Part shown: piece by piece, positions 17,761-27,062 of the stretch
Layout of the letters: each line of letters starts with the position of its first letter
Numbering within the stretch: position 1 is the stretch's first letter
Origin: Sulfitobacter guttiformis
GTDB lineage: Bacteria; Pseudomonadota; Alphaproteobacteria; Rhodobacterales; Rhodobacteraceae
Direction of reading: 5' to 3'
DNA length: 64,000 bases
NCBI RefSeq assembly: GCF_003610455.1
Contig: NZ_RAQK01000001.1
Coordinates: forward strand, 2,294,001 to 2,358,000
The notes under the pieces: model-generated
What the model was told of the DNA's origin: nothing
Seen by the model: the letters and a program-made list of their open reading frames with translations, nothing else
The model's database searches: none
Made by a program: the position numbers and the translations under genes

Positions 17761-18795
17761 GTGAAACGCAACCAATGGACGGCGAAACCACTTGTGACAG
17801 AGATATTGGCAACAGATCCTATTGATGCAGTAATCACTTGGGTAGATGGCACCAGCCTGCGCCACCGTGCGCAGCGCGCCAGTTTCATGGCCCAAACAGG
17901 CGGTGCGCTGAACGAGAATGCCAGTAATCCGCACCGCTGGGAATCTAGCGATGAAATCTACTATTGCTTGAGGTCTATCCATGTTCATGCACCGTGGATA
18001 CGCCACATTTGGATCGTCGTCGACGAGGGTGCGCCTGATCTTGAACGTCTTCCTGTGTCTCTGCGCGAAAAGATTCGAATTGTGCGTCACGCAGCAATTT
18101 TTGAAGACTATGGCCATGTTTTGCCGACGTTCAACTCCCTTTCGATCGAAAGCATGCTGTGGCGTATCGCGGAACTGAGCGAACGATTTTTGTATTTTAA
18201 CGATGATGTTTTCCTGACCGCGCCTGTGAAGCCGTCAGATTTCTTTGACGGGCAAAACCCGGTTCTACGTGGCGCGTGGCGTGATTATTCCGAGCTTGTG
18301 AATGATGGGGAGGCGCGCGATAATCCCGCCCTTTTCAACCACTTTATGCAGGTAAACGCTGCGGCGTTGTGTGGTGTCCCCTCATCGCACGTTTTTGCGG
18401 CTGCCCATGTGGTGCATCCGATGCGGCGCAGTGTGATGGCACATTTATTCGGTTTGCAGCGCGACGCATTCGAAGCCAACATTATCCCACGGTTTCGCGA
18501 CATCGCGCAGTTTTTGCCTCAAGGGCTGCATAACCATCACTGCATCGCAATGGGACAGGCTGTCGTCTCGCAACAGCGCGATCACCTTCATATCAAAAGC
18601 GGCCAGGGCGCTGGGCAGGCGCCTGATGCGACCCGCGCGCTTTTTACGCGGGAAGCTTTGGCCAAGACGAAGTTTTTGTGCATCAATGACCTGCCACAGC
18701 TCGAAGCGCTTGTACCCGACGCACGCGACCTGATAGCCCAAGCGGTTGGCTACGCGAGAACCGGCTACAGTCAGGCTGCGGAAAACTCGTCGTAA
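17761..18795 (+). CDS. Stealth-family sugar-phosphate transferase
   Basis: This protein of about 344 residues carries the Stealth conserved regions: CR1 (IDAVITWVDGTSLRHRAQRA), CR2 (HVHAPWIRHIWIVVDEGAP through FEDYGHVLPTFNSLSIESML and FLYFNDDVFLT), CR3 around FNHFMQVNAAALCG and VVHPMRRSVM, and a shorter CR4-like end. Stealth proteins transfer hexose-1-phosphate to build phosphodiester-linked exopolysaccharide or capsule. No ATG exists in the N-terminal part; I propose GTG at 17761, but the frame is open to 17635 and the start is uncertain. No other polysaccharide gene is adjacent. Its 3' end overlaps the convergent AhpD-like gene by 25 bp. Confidence 0.82.
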   Translation: MKRNQWTAKPLVTEILATDPIDAVITWVDGTSLRHRAQRASFMAQTGGALNENASNPHRWESSDEIYYCLRSIHVHAPWIRHIWIVVDEGAPDLERLPVSLREKIRIVRHAAIFEDYGHVLPTFNSLSIESMLWRIAELSERFLYFNDDVFLTAPVKPSDFFDGQNPVLRGAWRDYSELVNDGEARDNPALFNHFMQVNAAALCGVPSSHVFAAAHVVHPMRRSVMAHLFGLQRDAFEANIIPRFRDIAQFLPQGLHNHHCIAMGQAVVSQQRDHLHIKSGQGAGQAPDATRALFTREALAKTKFLCINDLPQLEALVPDARDLIAQAVGYARTGYSQAAENSS

Positions 18796-19109
18796 GCCTC
18801 AAGTGCTTTTGCCCCAAATGCAATCGAGGGGCCGCCGCCCATGTAACCGATCATCTCCAGCGCTTCGCATAGCTCTTCGCGGGTAGTCCCAAGTCTTACG
18901 AGCGATTTGACGTGAAATCCGATGCAGCTGTCGCAGCGGGTGGAGATAGCGATACCAAGGGCGATAAGCTCTTTGGTTTTTTCGTCCAGCGCGCCGTTTT
19001 TCTTGGCTGACTTGCCCATTGCGTTGAAGCCTGCAAACATCTCCGGCGCTTGCTTTTGCAACGCGCCCATCCGCTTCACCGTATCATCGAGGAAGGTGGT
19101 CCAGTTCAT
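18771..19109 (-). CDS. Carboxymuconolactone decarboxylase (AhpD-like) family protein
   Basis: This 112-residue protein has the CMD-fold core TKELIALGIAISTRCDSCIGFHVKSLVRLGTT, with the CxxC pair (Cys-Asp-Ser-Cys) and downstream His of AhpD-type disulfide reductases. It ends with EMIGYMGGGPSIAFGAKAL. GGAG precedes the ATG at 19109; the longer frame to 19166 is rejected because it overlaps the permease. Only 10 bp separate it from the amino acid permease stop, so it is probably the last gene of that transport operon. Its likely role is peroxide or thiol redox chemistry (family inference). Confidence 0.85.
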   Translation of the reverse strand: MNWTTFLDDTVKRMGALQKQAPEMFAGFNAMGKSAKKNGALDEKTKELIALGIAISTRCDSCIGFHVKSLVRLGTTREELCEALEMIGYMGGGPSIAFGAKALEAYDEFSAA

Positions 19110-19119
19110 ATCGTCTCCT

Positions 19120-19878
19120 TTAACGGCTTTCATCTGCGCCCATTTTGCGTTCCAGCCAACGCACAAAGAAGCTGATAATCAGCACAAGCACGAGGTATTC
19201 CAAGATAAGCAGCGAGTAGATTTCGAGCGGGCGATATTCGGTCACCACCAGCTCGTTAGCTCGGCGGGTTAATTCCTGCATCCCGATGACAGAGGCGAAA
19301 GCGCTCATCTTCACGATATATATGAATTGGTTCGCCAATGGCGGCAGGATGCGGCGGATCGCCTGTGGCAGTACGACATAGCGCATTGTTTGAGTGTAGG
19401 TGAGGCCGATTGTCTTGGCCGCTTCTGTCTGGCCGCGTGCAATACTTTGGATGCCGCTGCGGTAGATTTCGGCGGTGAAGGCAGAATCGGAAATGGCCAA
19501 CGTAATCACCGCGCCCCAAAAAGCGTCTATTCTTACAGATATGCCCATGGACTGAAGAACAACAGGCAGGCCATAAAACACCCAGAACAGCATCGGCAGC
19601 AGCGGAATGGCCCGGACGAATTCAACGTATACGCGGGAAGGCATTCTGATCCAACGGTTGGTGGACATACCGGGGAGGGCGACCATGAGGCCGATCACCA
19701 TCGACATTATGGCCGCAATAACCGACAGGGTGATTGTAGCACCAAACCCGTCGAGGAGGAACGTTATGTTGTTCCAGCCCTGCGTTGTGGTCGGGTCGAT
19801 CACATACCAGCCCCAGTTTCCAGCTGTGCCGCATCCAGTAAGGGCAGTCAGGCAAATCAGCGCGAGGACATTTTTCAT
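19120..19878 (-). CDS. Polar amino acid ABC transporter permease with N-terminal lipobox
   Basis: This 252-residue permease of the His/Glu/Gln/Arg (HisM-type) group has FVRAIPLLPMLFWVFYGLP, SGIQSIARGQTEAAKTIGLT and RYVVLPQAIRRILPPLANQF, which contains the EAA coupling loop. Unusually its N-terminus reads LALICLTALTGCGTAGNWGW, a lipoprotein signal with an LTGC lipobox followed by a periplasmic stretch before the first transporter helix. The ATG at 19878 lies 8 bp after the ATPase stop. It works with the ATPase gene just upstream and the divergent binding-protein gene. Confidence 0.9.
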   Translation of the reverse strand: MKNVLALICLTALTGCGTAGNWGWYVIDPTTTQGWNNITFLLDGFGATITLSVIAAIMSMVIGLMVALPGMSTNRWIRMPSRVYVEFVRAIPLLPMLFWVFYGLPVVLQSMGISVRIDAFWGAVITLAISDSAFTAEIYRSGIQSIARGQTEAAKTIGLTYTQTMRYVVLPQAIRRILPPLANQFIYIVKMSAFASVIGMQELTRRANELVVTEYRPLEIYSLLILEYLVLVLIISFFVRWLERKMGADESR

Positions 19879-19886
19879 GCGCGCAC

Positions 19887-20645
19887 TCAATGTTTCAGGA
19901 TCTGGTTGAGGAACGTCCGGCAGCGTTCTGTCTTTGGCGCGTCAAAGAATTCTTCGGGTGTGCCTGTCTCGACGATGGCGCCATGATCCATAAACACCAT
20001 CCGGTCTGCGGCGCGGCGGGCAAACCCCATTTCGTGGGTTACAACGATCATCGTCATGCCGCTCTCCGCGAGATCCACAATCACGTCGAGAACTTCCGAA
20101 ATCATTTCAGGATCGAGCGCGGATGTCGGTTCGTCAAAGAGCATTATCTTGGGCTCCATACACAAGGATCGCGCAATTGCTACCCGCTGTTGCTGGCCAC
20201 CCGATAAGGCGCTGACTTTCTTGTTCGCCTGCTCGGGGATTTGGACCCGCTCAAGGTATTTCATCGCCCGCTCTTCGGCGTCACGCCGCGAAAGGCCACG
20301 CGCCTTCATCGGGCCAAGGGTCAGATTCTGCAAGATAGTGAGGTGAGGGAACAGATTGAATTGCTGGAACACCATCCCCACCCGTCCGCGGATGGCCTCG
20401 ATTGAGGCGGCATCGCCCATACGCGTACCGTCCACCGTGATCTGCCCGCTGTCATGCCCCTCCAGCGAGTTGACGCAGCGGATCAATGTCGATTTCCCCG
20501 ATCCAGACGGACCGCAGACCACGATCCGTTCGCCATGTGCAACTGTCAGATCCACATCCTTAAGTGCGTGATATGTATCATACCACTTGTTCAGACCCTT
20601 AATTTCTATCGCGTTTGCGTGATCAGGACCGGTTTGTTCTGGCAT
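19887..20645 (-). CDS. Polar amino acid ABC transporter ATP-binding protein
   Basis: This 252-residue ATPase of the GlnQ/HisP group has Walker A (GPSGSGKST), Q-loop ([15 protein letters not shown]), signature ([15 protein letters not shown]), Walker B ([12 protein letters not shown]) and H-loop (VTHE). LFPHLT and [15 protein letters not shown] are typical of amino acid importers. The ATG at 20645 (product begins MPEQTG) follows GGGAGAGG; the longer frame would cross the divergent binding-protein gene. The two divergent units are separated by 127 bp that should hold both promoters. Confidence 0.95.
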   Translation of the reverse strand: MPEQTGPDHANAIEIKGLNKWYDTYHALKDVDLTVAHGERIVVCGPSGSGKSTLIRCVNSLEGHDSGQITVDGTRMGDAASIEAIRGRVGMVFQQFNLFPHLTILQNLTLGPMKARGLSRRDAEERAMKYLERVQIPEQANKKVSALSGGQQQRVAIARSLCMEPKIMLFDEPTSALDPEMISEVLDVIVDLAESGMTMIVVTHEMGFARRAADRMVFMDHGAIVETGTPEEFFDAPKTERCRTFLNQILKH

Positions 20646-20772
20646 GGACCTCTCCCTTTGGGAATGTATACTAAAAGGGACAGTTGCTTTGCGCGCAACC
20701 CGCCTTAGGTTCCGACACAAGCTAAAAAAGTCGCACGAGCGACGACATAATCCAATCGACAGGGGAAGACAC

Positions 20773-21549
20773 ATGAATTTTTTGAAAACAATCAGCCTCG
20801 CGCTCGGTTTCGCTGCGAGTATTGCGGCGGGGCCAGTCATGGCACAATCGGCGCTAAACGAAATTCTCAGCGGCGGCGTGCTCAAAGTTGGCACAACAGG
20901 TGACTGGAACCCGATGTCTGTGCGCGATCCTGCAACCAACACCTTTGTGGGATACGACATCGACATCATGACCCAGCTGGCCGCCGATTTGGGCGTCGAG
21001 CTCGAAATGGTGCCGACCGACTGGAAAACACTAGTGAACGGCGTTGTTGCGGGTAATTACCATATGACGGGCTCCGCCTCGATTAGCCCAGCGCGCCTCA
21101 AGGCGGCGGGATATTCCGACAGCTATACCGCGGTCGAGATGTTCCCCTTTACCACTGAGGACAAAGTCGGAAATTTCAGCGGCTGGGACAGCATTAACAA
21201 AGAAGACGTAAAGGTCGCGACGACCCTTGGCACCTCCTTCGAGAAAATGGTCAAGGACTGGTTCCCGAACGCGGAAATCATCGTGGTCGAAGCCCCTGCA
21301 CGCGGATTCCAAGAAGTGCTATCTGGCCGTGCGGACGTCTTTGTAACGTCTAATATCGAGGGTGCTGAGCTGCTACAAAAGTTTCCCAACGTACGTCAGG
21401 TCGAAGTCGATAGTGCTCGCGCACCGACTCCGATTGCAATGCTGCTGCCACAAACAGATCAGGTTTGGATCAACTACGTCAACAGCTGGATCGAGCTGAA
21501 AAAAACCGAAGGTTTCTTTGATGCAACCGCCGCGAAATGGGGCCTCTGA
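20773..21549 (+). CDS. Amino acid ABC transporter substrate-binding protein (SBP_bac_3)
   Basis: This 258-residue periplasmic protein has a signal peptide ending VMAQ. The mature part starts [20 protein letters not shown] and contains [40 protein letters not shown] (the binding-loop region) and [17 protein letters not shown]. The pattern fits family 3 solute-binding proteins; some relatives are cyclohexadienyl or arogenate dehydratases, so transport rests on the divergent ATPase/permease operon. AGGGGAAG precedes the ATG. A strong terminator follows the gene. Confidence 0.9.
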   Translation: MNFLKTISLALGFAASIAAGPVMAQSALNEILSGGVLKVGTTGDWNPMSVRDPATNTFVGYDIDIMTQLAADLGVELEMVPTDWKTLVNGVVAGNYHMTGSASISPARLKAAGYSDSYTAVEMFPFTTEDKVGNFSGWDSINKEDVKVATTLGTSFEKMVKDWFPNAEIIVVEAPARGFQEVLSGRADVFVTSNIEGAELLQKFPNVRQVEVDSARAPTPIAMLLPQTDQVWINYVNSWIELKKTEGFFDATAAKWGL

Positions 21550-21570
21550 TCCCCGCGGAATAATTTATGA

Positions 21571-21600
21571 AAGGGCGCCTTCCGGGGCGCCCTTATTTAT
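21571..21600 (+). terminator. Intrinsic terminator after the amino acid binding-protein gene
   Basis: AAGGGCGCC (21571-21579) pairs perfectly with GGCGCCCTT (21586-21594), followed by ATTTATTT. It ends the binding-protein transcript 20 bp after the stop codon. Confidence 0.88.
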
Positions 21601-21633
21601 TTCGGGCAGGTTAAAGCCAGAAAAGAGACCGCA

Positions 21634-23013
21634 ATGATTAATGCAGACCTTACCACCGGCCCTTTGGGCGGCCATTTCAAGCGTTTGGCCGTTCCTGCGG
21701 CGGTGGGGATGCTGTTCAGTACGCTTTATAATGTGGTCGACACATTCTATGCCGGATATTTCGGAACGCAGGCGCAGGCGGGGCTGTCTGTCGGGTTTCA
21801 GGCCTTTTTTATTCTGGTGGCAATCGGCTTTGGTCTCAGCTCCGCGATGAGTGCGCTGGTCGGCAACGCAAAAGGTCGCAAGGACGAGGCAGAATCGCGT
21901 CATCTGGCGGTGCAGGGCATCGGCCTTGCGGTGATGGCGGTGGGGGCAATGCTCACCATCGCGCTCTTCGCCGGTCCCTATCTCATTGCTATAGTTTCCG
22001 AGCCGGGTGATTATCGTGACGCTGGCCTCGACTATTTCTACTGGCTGATTTTTGCCTTGCCCGGTTTTATTGTCGGCCCTGCAGCGAACGGGATTTTGCA
22101 GGCCCGTGGTGATACCCGTACCATGCAGCGCGCGCTGGTCGTCGCGTTTTTTGTAAACGTGGGCCTCAATCCCTTGTTGATGTTCGGCATTCCGGGTGTT
22201 GTCGGCGGTATGGGATTCAATGGCATCGCGCTGGCCACCGTCCTGAGCCAGACCGGAGTGGCCGGTTTCATCCTTTGGCGCGTCTTTGGCCGCGCAATGA
22301 TGCAAGACCTCAGATGGGCTGAGTTCATTCCTGTGCCCGCCAAATATTACGAGATCATCGCACAGGCTTTCCCCGCAGGCTTTGCGTTGCTTGTGACCTT
22401 CTCCAGCGGATTTATCGTTCAATATGCGCTCAAGGATTATGGCGAAGCAGCACTTGCATCTTATGGGATCACCATGCGAATCGAGCAGTTGTTTTTGCTG
22501 CCAGCGCTGGGCATCACCATCTCGCTGGTACCGATTGCAGCTCAGAACTTTGGCGCGGGTCAGAATGCGCGGGTACGCGAAGCATTCCACCGGTGCTGGA
22601 TCCTTGGCGTGATTGGAACGACGCTGGCGTTTCCTTTTTTATGGTTCGGTGGCGGCCTCGCAACAAGCGTCTTTTCCGACGATCCTGAGGTCATTCGTAT
22701 TTCTGCGTTGTTTCTCAAGGTAGAGGCGGTAATCCTGCCGATTTACGTCGTGCTTTTCTCGATCAACTCGCTTTTACAAGCGCTCAAGAAAGCAGCATGG
22801 ACCATGTGGATCGGGATTTACCGTCAATGGATCGGCATCGCACTGTTTATCTGGTTTTTTGCTTATGTGATGGACGGCGGGCTGACTGGGGTACGGTTGG
22901 GCATTGCAGCGGGTGTTGGCACGGGCCTGCTCCTGTCACTCTGGATCGGATTGCGGGTCGCAGAGGATCGGATTGGCGGGTTGGGAAGTCCGTGGATCAG
23001 AGCAAAAGCCTGA
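21634..23013 (+). CDS. MATE-family multidrug/sodium efflux transporter
   Basis: This 459-residue protein has twelve hydrophobic segments in two halves. The N-terminal half opens with GPLGGHFKRLAVPAAVGMLF and LYNVVDTFYAGYFGTQAQAG, and contains GPAANGILQARGDTRTMQRA. The second half has PALGITISLVPIAAQNFGAGQNARVREAF, matching the MATE pattern that includes the conserved AQNFGA. It exports cationic drugs or metabolites in exchange for Na+ or H+ at the inner membrane. It is monocistronic, with no local regulator; the substrate is unknown. Confidence 0.93.
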   Translation: MINADLTTGPLGGHFKRLAVPAAVGMLFSTLYNVVDTFYAGYFGTQAQAGLSVGFQAFFILVAIGFGLSSAMSALVGNAKGRKDEAESRHLAVQGIGLAVMAVGAMLTIALFAGPYLIAIVSEPGDYRDAGLDYFYWLIFALPGFIVGPAANGILQARGDTRTMQRALVVAFFVNVGLNPLLMFGIPGVVGGMGFNGIALATVLSQTGVAGFILWRVFGRAMMQDLRWAEFIPVPAKYYEIIAQAFPAGFALLVTFSSGFIVQYALKDYGEAALASYGITMRIEQLFLLPALGITISLVPIAAQNFGAGQNARVREAFHRCWILGVIGTTLAFPFLWFGGGLATSVFSDDPEVIRISALFLKVEAVILPIYVVLFSINSLLQALKKAAWTMWIGIYRQWIGIALFIWFFAYVMDGGLTGVRLGIAAGVGTGLLLSLWIGLRVAEDRIGGLGSPWIRAKA

Positions 23014-23131
23014 GCGGCGTCACCGCGCAAGGACAGTGGATACGCACCGGCAAAACATAGTGACCAATTAACCGCAAATTTAGGCGGTTGCCTTAAATGT
23101 GGCGCAATTGCACCTGTGAGCGAGCCTGCCT

Positions 23132-25165
23132 ATGTCCCTTTTTTCGCGCGTTGTTTTGACGGCTGTCTGTCTGGTTTCAATGATTGTTCTGGGCGTCTCC
23201 GTTAAGGCGGGCGGGGCTGATAAGCGGCAGATTTTACACGCCGCCTATAGTGAGTTCCCGCCGTACGAATTTACCGACGCGGAGGGCGTTGCACAGGGAT
23301 ACGGTGTTGATTTGCTGCGCACTGCCGCAGGAGTAGCAGGTTACGAAATTGAGTTTGTGGCGGCACAGAGCCCTGAGCACACCCTCACGTTGCTAGAGCA
23401 AGGCGAGGTCGATCTGACGCTTTTGCTTGCTCTTACGCCCGAGCGGCAGACAGCGGGGCGGCCAATATCCGGGCTGGGGGAATATGTTTTGTCTGTCTAC
23501 GTGCGCCGCGACAGCACGATTGACGACATCGCTGGCCTTTCAGGGCTTCGGATCGGTATTGTCGCGGACACGATGACTCAAAGCGCGGAAAATTTGCTGC
23601 CTGAAGTTACGCTTATCCCTTATCAGACTTCCGACTCACTTCTTTTGCCGCTGTTGCGCGGCGAACTGGATGGTGTGGTTGCGGTTGCTGAGACATTTGA
23701 TGCGCGCCTGCGGATCAATTTCATCGAAGATAAGGTAAGCCGGCTTGACCGTGCACTAGTAGCTACAGAATACGGGATGATCGTACGCCGCGATCTGGTC
23801 ACGGTACATGCGGCGCTCGCACGTACGATTGCAATGTCAGAAAAATCCGGCATGCTACAGGTCCTGCATGCGCGCTGGTTCGGCCATAACCGCAGCATTT
23901 ATCTGCACCCTTGGTTCGAGAATGTTGCGATTATCGTCGGCGGGATTGCTCTCACGACCTTTGCGCTGGTCTTTTATGCTGCTCGCTTGCGCCGCCGGTC
24001 GGCAGCACTGTCCCTTGAGAATGACGCGCACCAACTGGTGAACAACGCGCTTGATAAAATAGGGGCGGCGATCACAATTTTTGATAGTGATCTGAGGGCG
24101 CTTCACTGGAACGACGGCTTCGAGGCCCGGTTTCCCGCACTGGTCCCCTATTTGGAAGCGGGTACGACATTGGATCGAGCATGTGCCTTGTTCTACGAAC
24201 TTGGCATTCTTGGGTCTGGTTCGGATGGAGACGAGATTGATGCGCTTGCAACAACCATCGCGCATCATCTGCGCGGCGGCGAGATGTTCCACCGCATTGT
24301 TCACACTCAAATGGAAAACAGCTTTGATCTGAGTATATTTCCCTTGGGTTCGAGATTCTATGCCGCGATCTGGGTGGACGTGACCGTGATGCATCAACAG
24401 CAAAAGCAGCTCTCCGCCCAGAGCATCGAGCTGAGCCACAAAAATCAGCAACTGCTCGCTTTTTCCGCGATGGCGGCTCACGATCTCAAAGCGCCGTTAA
24501 CCCAGCAACAAGTCGTTGTCGAATTCATCACCGAGGACTTGTTGGAGGCGCAATTAAGCCTTCCAGCGGAGGCTCAGGGCCATTTTGCTACCCTCGGCGA
24601 TCTTTCAGCGCGGATGAGCCGCTTGGTCTCCGAACTGCTTGATTATGCAAAAGCGGACACTCGCCAGGCGCCCGCGCAATGTTTCAGCCCCAATACCCGA
24701 ATCGAGGGTATAATAAAGCTTGCTGCGGCTGGGAACGGGATGAATATCGAGGTCATGGAGGACATACCCGCCGTGCAGGTCGAGCCAGTTTGCTTTGACA
24801 TGGTAATGCGAAATTTGATTACGAACGCGGCCAAACATCATGACCGTCCTGACGGTACTATCATCGTACGCGGCCACCGCGAACGTGGCGAGGTCATAAT
24901 CGAGATTGAGGATGATGGCCCGGGTATCAAAGCGATGGATCAGGCACGGGTCTTTGAGCCTTTCGCGCGGCTTACGGCGGTGCAAGGTTCCGGTCTTGGA
25001 CTTGCGTTTGTGCAGCGCACCGTTGCGGCATGGGGAGGCAGTGTCACGCTCAGGTCTGCGCCAAATCGTGGTTGTATCTTTCGCCTGAGCGTCCCGGCGG
25101 CGCAGGCGAAACCTGCCGGGGCGCCACTGCCCGTTTATCTGCCCTACGGTGAAAGGCGGGCCTGA
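23132..25165 (+). CDS. Histidine kinase with periplasmic substrate-binding-protein sensor domain
   Basis: This 677-residue sensor kinase has a signal or anchor segment (1-27). A family-3 solute-binding domain (about 33-255) contains ILHAAYSEFPPYEFTDAEGVAQGY, GEVDLTLLLALTPER and GLRIGIVADTM. A transmembrane helix (about 263-287), a PAS-like region (about 305-425) and a HisKA domain follow, with the phosphoacceptor His450 in AMAAHDLKAPLTQQQ. The HATPase domain has NLITNAAKHH, EDDGPGIK and GSGLGLAFV. It should bind a small amino-acid-like ligand directly outside the membrane. No response regulator gene is adjacent, so the partner is encoded elsewhere. Confidence 0.92.
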   Translation: MSLFSRVVLTAVCLVSMIVLGVSVKAGGADKRQILHAAYSEFPPYEFTDAEGVAQGYGVDLLRTAAGVAGYEIEFVAAQSPEHTLTLLEQGEVDLTLLLALTPERQTAGRPISGLGEYVLSVYVRRDSTIDDIAGLSGLRIGIVADTMTQSAENLLPEVTLIPYQTSDSLLLPLLRGELDGVVAVAETFDARLRINFIEDKVSRLDRALVATEYGMIVRRDLVTVHAALARTIAMSEKSGMLQVLHARWFGHNRSIYLHPWFENVAIIVGGIALTTFALVFYAARLRRRSAALSLENDAHQLVNNALDKIGAAITIFDSDLRALHWNDGFEARFPALVPYLEAGTTLDRACALFYELGILGSGSDGDEIDALATTIAHHLRGGEMFHRIVHTQMENSFDLSIFPLGSRFYAAIWVDVTVMHQQQKQLSAQSIELSHKNQQLLAFSAMAAHDLKAPLTQQQVVVEFITEDLLEAQLSLPAEAQGHFATLGDLSARMSRLVSELLDYAKADTRQAPAQCFSPNTRIEGIIKLAAAGNGMNIEVMEDIPAVQVEPVCFDMVMRNLITNAAKHHDRPDGTIIVRGHRERGEVIIEIEDDGPGIKAMDQARVFEPFARLTAVQGSGLGLAFVQRTVAAWGGSVTLRSAPNRGCIFRLSVPAAQAKPAGAPLPVYLPYGERRA

Positions 25166-25538
25166 CCCAGACAAGGATGCAAAATCCGTCCGCTGATTCC
25201 AAACTTGAAGTGCAGGATGTATTCAGCGGTCTGCACGCAACTCCCTTCCAAGAGGTTTGTTGCAGACGATGAAGCGATACGGATGGGCGCACCCGAGTGG
25301 TCCTGTATCGCTGGCAACCCATGATAAATGCAAGCAAGCCATAAACTGACTTCGGCCCCGCGGGGCTGATCCACTGTGCGATTGGGACCATGGTGATGTT
25401 GCTAACGATGATGTGTTTATTCAGGTTTTGCGTCGAGAATCACTAATCTCCATCGACGCTGACCGCGAAGAACGATAGCGAAAATAGCCATAATCGTTGT
25501 CTTGCTGAGAGGGCAGATTCACCTTCGGGCATCCGAGA
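25166..25538. other. Intergenic stretch without a convincing gene
   Basis: About 370 bp between convergent genes. Short minus-strand frames here lack ribosome-binding sites and protein-like composition. I see no hairpin with a T-run and no RNA gene. Confidence 0.5.
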
Positions 25539-26678
25539 TCAGTGGAGCAGCATTGAGCTCAACTGCTTCGCTTCGTCCTTGACTCCAAGGCGGTCGATCC
25601 ACGCGTCTGGTATGCCTTTTGTCCCGCCCATACCGTGCACTGCCCCCATAACGGCGCCTACCAGAATGGCGCGCCCACAGGTGTCACCGCCGCTGTATAT
25701 ATTGCTGCGCACCGCATCGCAGAATGATGTGGCTGTAGCAATATTATGCGCAGCAGCCGGCAAGCCAAAGGGCAGATCACATGACATGCCAAAATGCTTA
25801 GTCACGGTTGGATTGCTTTGCCCTGCCATTTCAGCGGCAGTCTGAAATAGATCGGCTGCTTGCGCTCCTGCCACCGAACGCCCTGCATTTACCGACGCAG
25901 CAGCGTCACCGCTTGTAACCGCAGTCAGCATCATGTGGGCTGCGATATGACTATAGTGCGCTGCAACAGGATTGTCGTTTGTGACGCGCACAGCTGATGC
26001 TACGTCTTGGTCGAAAGCATTCTCGCCCTTGCTTCCCCGTGCGGCATGCATCGCGACCAGCGCTGGAAGTTTTGCAATGGCGGGCAGCTGAAGATCATTC
26101 GCACCCGTCATTGCAGGCAACGCTCTGAGTGAGTTTATCAAGGTGAGGCCAAATGCGACAACATTACTATCGCTGTCGTTGGTGGAGATTTCCGCCTCGA
26201 ACATCTGGAGGAGCATGTTGCCCGAGTATCTTTGCAACATAGGCAAGGCCCTTTCAACCAGCGCTTTGGGAATTTGCGGATCTCCATCAAAATCCAGATT
26301 TTTGGCGCAGGCATGGGCGGCATCCTCGAACCGTCGCATGTTGTCTAGGCTGTCGCGGGTCGCGTGATCGATATAACCGACGTACGCGCCGCCATATCCG
26401 AAATGCGCCCTAAACCGGTCTGCGAATGCTGCGCGGTCATAGTGACCGCCCCCGGCCACAAGCGTGCGCAACATTACCATCGCCTGCTCGCCGTATTGTG
26501 ATAGATCACCGGCGGTGCGTGTCGGATGGGCAAAGTAGGCGGGCACGCCGTCATAGTTTTGCTTGTCAGGGGTGAAGAACTCAGGTGCTTCAGGCGCTAC
26601 GTCCTGAATGCGTTGTTGGTCATAGATCCAGTGAAGGCCCATAGCGGCGGCATCGGCAACCAGCGCACCGAGTATCAT
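25539..26678 (-). CDS. ADP-ribosylglycohydrolase-family protein
   Basis: This 379-residue DraG-like protein opens with MILGALVADAAAMGLHWIYD, the family's N-terminal motif near the dinuclear metal site. The C-terminal metal-binding signature is visible as NIYSGGDTCGRAILVGAVMGAVHGM (residues about 335-360). Members remove ADP-ribose from arginine or other acceptors in a Mg-dependent reaction. The ATG at 26678 is preceded by GAGAG; a TTG at 26711 would add 11 residues. No ADP-ribosyltransferase gene lies nearby, so the target is unknown. Confidence 0.88.
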   Translation of the reverse strand: MILGALVADAAAMGLHWIYDQQRIQDVAPEAPEFFTPDKQNYDGVPAYFAHPTRTAGDLSQYGEQAMVMLRTLVAGGGHYDRAAFADRFRAHFGYGGAYVGYIDHATRDSLDNMRRFEDAAHACAKNLDFDGDPQIPKALVERALPMLQRYSGNMLLQMFEAEISTNDSDSNVVAFGLTLINSLRALPAMTGANDLQLPAIAKLPALVAMHAARGSKGENAFDQDVASAVRVTNDNPVAAHYSHIAAHMMLTAVTSGDAAASVNAGRSVAGAQAADLFQTAAEMAGQSNPTVTKHFGMSCDLPFGLPAAAHNIATATSFCDAVRSNIYSGGDTCGRAILVGAVMGAVHGMGGTKGIPDAWIDRLGVKDEAKQLSSMLLH

Positions 26679-27062
26679 GTTTCTACATCTCTCGTTTAGG
26701 GAAGATATCAATGCCTGCGCTCCGGTGTCATTCTGGTTTTAACCTAAAGCATGAGCGGCATCTTGCAAGATATCCGTAGCGCCGAACCGCATATGAGATC
26801 AGTCCAACGAATCCCGCACCTCACCGACCACCTCGATGCATTTCATCGCGGTTTCCGAAACAATGGCGATCGATGCCCTGCCGCGTCTGCCAGATTTAAA
26901 CAATTATGCCTTTTTTGAAAATGGGAAAGGAGGCATGAATTTAGGATAAGTATATAATTTTAAAAGATAAATGAGATCGGTGAGGAGGGCGTCGAAAATC
27001 GCACCCTATCTTTCGCGGCTCAATTCGTGTGTGGTCTAGTCCTCGCAAGGAGATCAACCCAT
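26679..27062. other. Long A/T-rich leader upstream of the RTX gene
   Basis: About 380 bp between divergent genes. The right half becomes A/T-rich by eye (around 26905-26970). AAAGGAGG at 26929 precedes a start-stop mini-frame, ATG AAT TTA GGA TAA, a possible leader or chance. The RTX gene's own promoter should lie here; I could not fix -35/-10 boxes. Confidence 0.4.
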
